Shown: positions 63,011-64,000 of the stretch, in pieces
How positions within the stretch are numbered: position 1 is the first letter of the stretch
Layout: every line of letters begins with the position of its first letter
Source: an uncultured Clostridium sp.
GTDB lineage: Bacteria > Bacillota > Clostridia > Clostridiales > Clostridiaceae
Assembly (NCBI GenBank): GCA_900548455.1
Contig: URKQ01000010.1
Coordinates: 1 to 64,000 of the forward strand
Length of the DNA: 64,000 nt
Reading direction: 5' to 3'
The notes under the pieces: model-generated
What the model was told of the DNA's origin: nothing
The model's input: the letters and a program-made list of their open reading frames with translations, nothing else
Databases searched by the model: none
Position numbers and translations under genes: made by a program

Positions 63011-64000
63011 TTAATTAAAACATATATACTGAGTGCTATTTTCAATATTAACTATTATTTCTTTGAGTATTCTTTGATTCTCTTCATCTCTATTCTCAAA
63101 AAATACCTTTGCTTCATCATTGGCCATTTTAAATAGTGGAAAATCTTCACTTAAATTACTTAATATAAGTCCATTTTCGCCAGATTGCCTAGCTCCAAAT
63201 ATTTCTCCACTACCTCTAAGCTTTAAATCTTGCTCTGCAATATAAAAACCATCATTACTATTTTTCATTATTTCCATTCGTTTTTTAGTCGTTTCACTTT
63301 TTATATTTGCTATAAGTACACAGTAGGATTTATGCGATCCTCTTCCTACCCTTCCTCTTAATTGATGTAATTGAGAAAGTCCAAATCTCTCTGCATTTTC
63401 TATTATCATTAAAGTAGAATTAGGAACATTTACTCCTACTTCTATAACCGTTGTAGAAATTAATACTTTAATCCTATTTTCTTTAAATTCATTCATGATA
63501 AAATTTTTGTCCTTATTACTCATTTTACCATGAAGAATGGCAATTTCTATACTTTTGAAGTAAGTTTTTTTAAGTTCTTCATATAAATTTTCAACAGAGC
63601 TCAATTTCATGTCATCATTCTCTTCAACAAGAGGGCATACAATATAGGCCTGCCTGCCTTTTTCAATCTCTTTTAGTGCAAAATTATAAATTCTATCCTT
63701 TTCACTGGTAGCTAAGTAATAAGTGTCTATAGGTTTTCTTCCTGGTGGCAATGTATCAATAATAGATACATCCAAATCACCATATAAGTATAAACACAAA
63801 GTTCGAGGAATAGGCGTTGCACTCATAACTAAGATGTCTACATCCTCTCTCTTATTGCCCAGTCTAGTTCTTTGCCCTACTCCAAATCTATGTTGTTCAT
63901 CGGTTATAATCAACCCCAAATTAGAGAATTCAACATTATCTTCTATAAGAGCATGGGTCCCTATAATTATATCAATCTCTCCATTTTTTAACTTTTCCTT
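63011..64000 (-). CDS. recG: ATP-dependent DNA helicase RecG, C-terminal part
   Basis: The frame is open to the window edge, giving 329 C-terminal residues. It enters within the first RecA-like domain (IIIGTHALIED), has the DEQHRFGV box, the TATP-like SATPIPRTL segment, and the second RecA-like domain with TVIEVGVNVPNS and QLRGRVGRG. RecG regresses stalled forks and branch-migrates Holliday junctions. The wedge domain lies outside the window. The RecG assignment is firm from the TEVGVxxPN-type and QLHQLRGRVGRG motifs plus rsmD downstream. Confidence 0.95.
   Translation of the reverse strand, partial: KEKLKNGEIDIIIGTHALIEDNVEFSNLGLIITDEQHRFGVGQRTRLGNKREDVDILVMSATPIPRTLCLYLYGDLDVSIIDTLPPGRKPIDTYYLATSEKDRIYNFALKEIEKGRQAYIVCPLVEENDDMKLSSVENLYEELKKTYFKSIEIAILHGKMSNKDKNFIMNEFKENRIKVLISTTVIEVGVNVPNSTLMIIENAERFGLSQLHQLRGRVGRGSHKSYCVLIANIKSETTKKRMEIMKNSNDGFYIAEQDLKLRGSGEIFGARQSGENGLILSNLSEDFPLFKMANDEAKVFFENRDEENQRILKEIIVNIENSTQYICFN

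Noticed and set aside
1..64000. Many plus-strand frames of 60-155 codons inside minus-strand genes
   Set aside because: They are antisense shadows of conserved genes, lack ribosome binding sites and show composition typical of reversed codons (Ser, Phe and Leu rich).
1..64000. Search by eye for tRNA, rRNA, SRP RNA, CRISPR arrays, phage or integrase genes
   Set aside because: None found. Spacers are short and explained by promoters, terminators, leaders and the repeats listed.

Overview
The window is a low-GC, almost gap-free stretch of housekeeping genes from a Firmicute of the class Clostridia, most likely Clostridium sensu stricto. The evidence is strong AGGAGG-type ribosome binding sites, frequent TTG and GTG starts, an AT-rich sequence, clostridial synteny (rpsO-pnp, ymxH-dapG-tepA-ftsK-rimO-pgsA-recA-rny, ackA-pta) and sporulation genes (ylbJ, ymxH). 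I cannot fix the species. Nearly all genes lie on the minus strand. Only yraN, tmcAL and ylbJ are on the plus strand. I see no rRNA, tRNA, CRISPR array, prophage or intact transposon.

Layout from low to high coordinates (transcription mostly runs the other way). 1-5.1 kb: an edge fragment resembling the middle of a PTS EIIC, radC, maf, a DUF4321 protein, a SPOR-domain protein, an unknown protein, HPr and an aspartate aminotransferase. 5.1-15.3 kb: rny, recA with a LexA box, pgsA, rimO, ftsK, tepA, dapG and ymxH. 15.5-25.8 kb: pnp and rpsO, then the translation operon rimP-nusA-ylxR-ylxQ-infB-rbfA-nrnA-truB-ribF. 26-34.4 kb: isoprenoid, envelope and translation genes (ispG, rseP, dxr, cdsA, uppS, frr, pyrH, tsf, rpsB). 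34.7-41 kb: codY, topA, dprA, comM-like, yraN. 41-53.7 kb: rnhB, rbgA, rplS, trmD, rimM, khpA, rpsP, ffh, ylxM, ftsY, smc, a 37-residue membrane protein, an Elp3-like radical SAM protein and rnc. 53.9-64 kb: acpP, plsX, rpmF, yceD, ackA, pta, tmcAL, ylbJ, a coiled-coil protein, coaD, rsmD and a partial recG.

The genes form working sets: ribosome maturation and translation, RNA turnover (RNase Y, PNPase, RNase III, NrnA), co-translational targeting (Ffh, FtsY, YlxM), chromosome handling (SMC, FtsK, TopA, RecA, RecG, RadC), the MEP pathway to undecaprenyl phosphate, and acetate metabolism. Most transcription units end in clear intrinsic terminators, and at least a dozen have good SigA-type promoters with about 17-bp spacing.

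I found no new multi-gene system. What stands out lies between genes: (1) a two-copy dispersed element near ribF/rpsO and rbgA, one copy of which can form mutually exclusive RNA stems; (2) an IS200/IS605-like right-end relic between recA and rny; (3) a second two-copy repeat near codY and tmcAL; (4) a 12-bp perfect stem just upstream of rnc; (5) a leader ORF with a strong ribosome binding site ahead of the weakly initiated yceD; (6) a 250-nt unexplained leader on aspB; (7) the truncated EIIC at the left edge. Starts given here are revised where the ribosome binding site or family alignment points to an internal codon.
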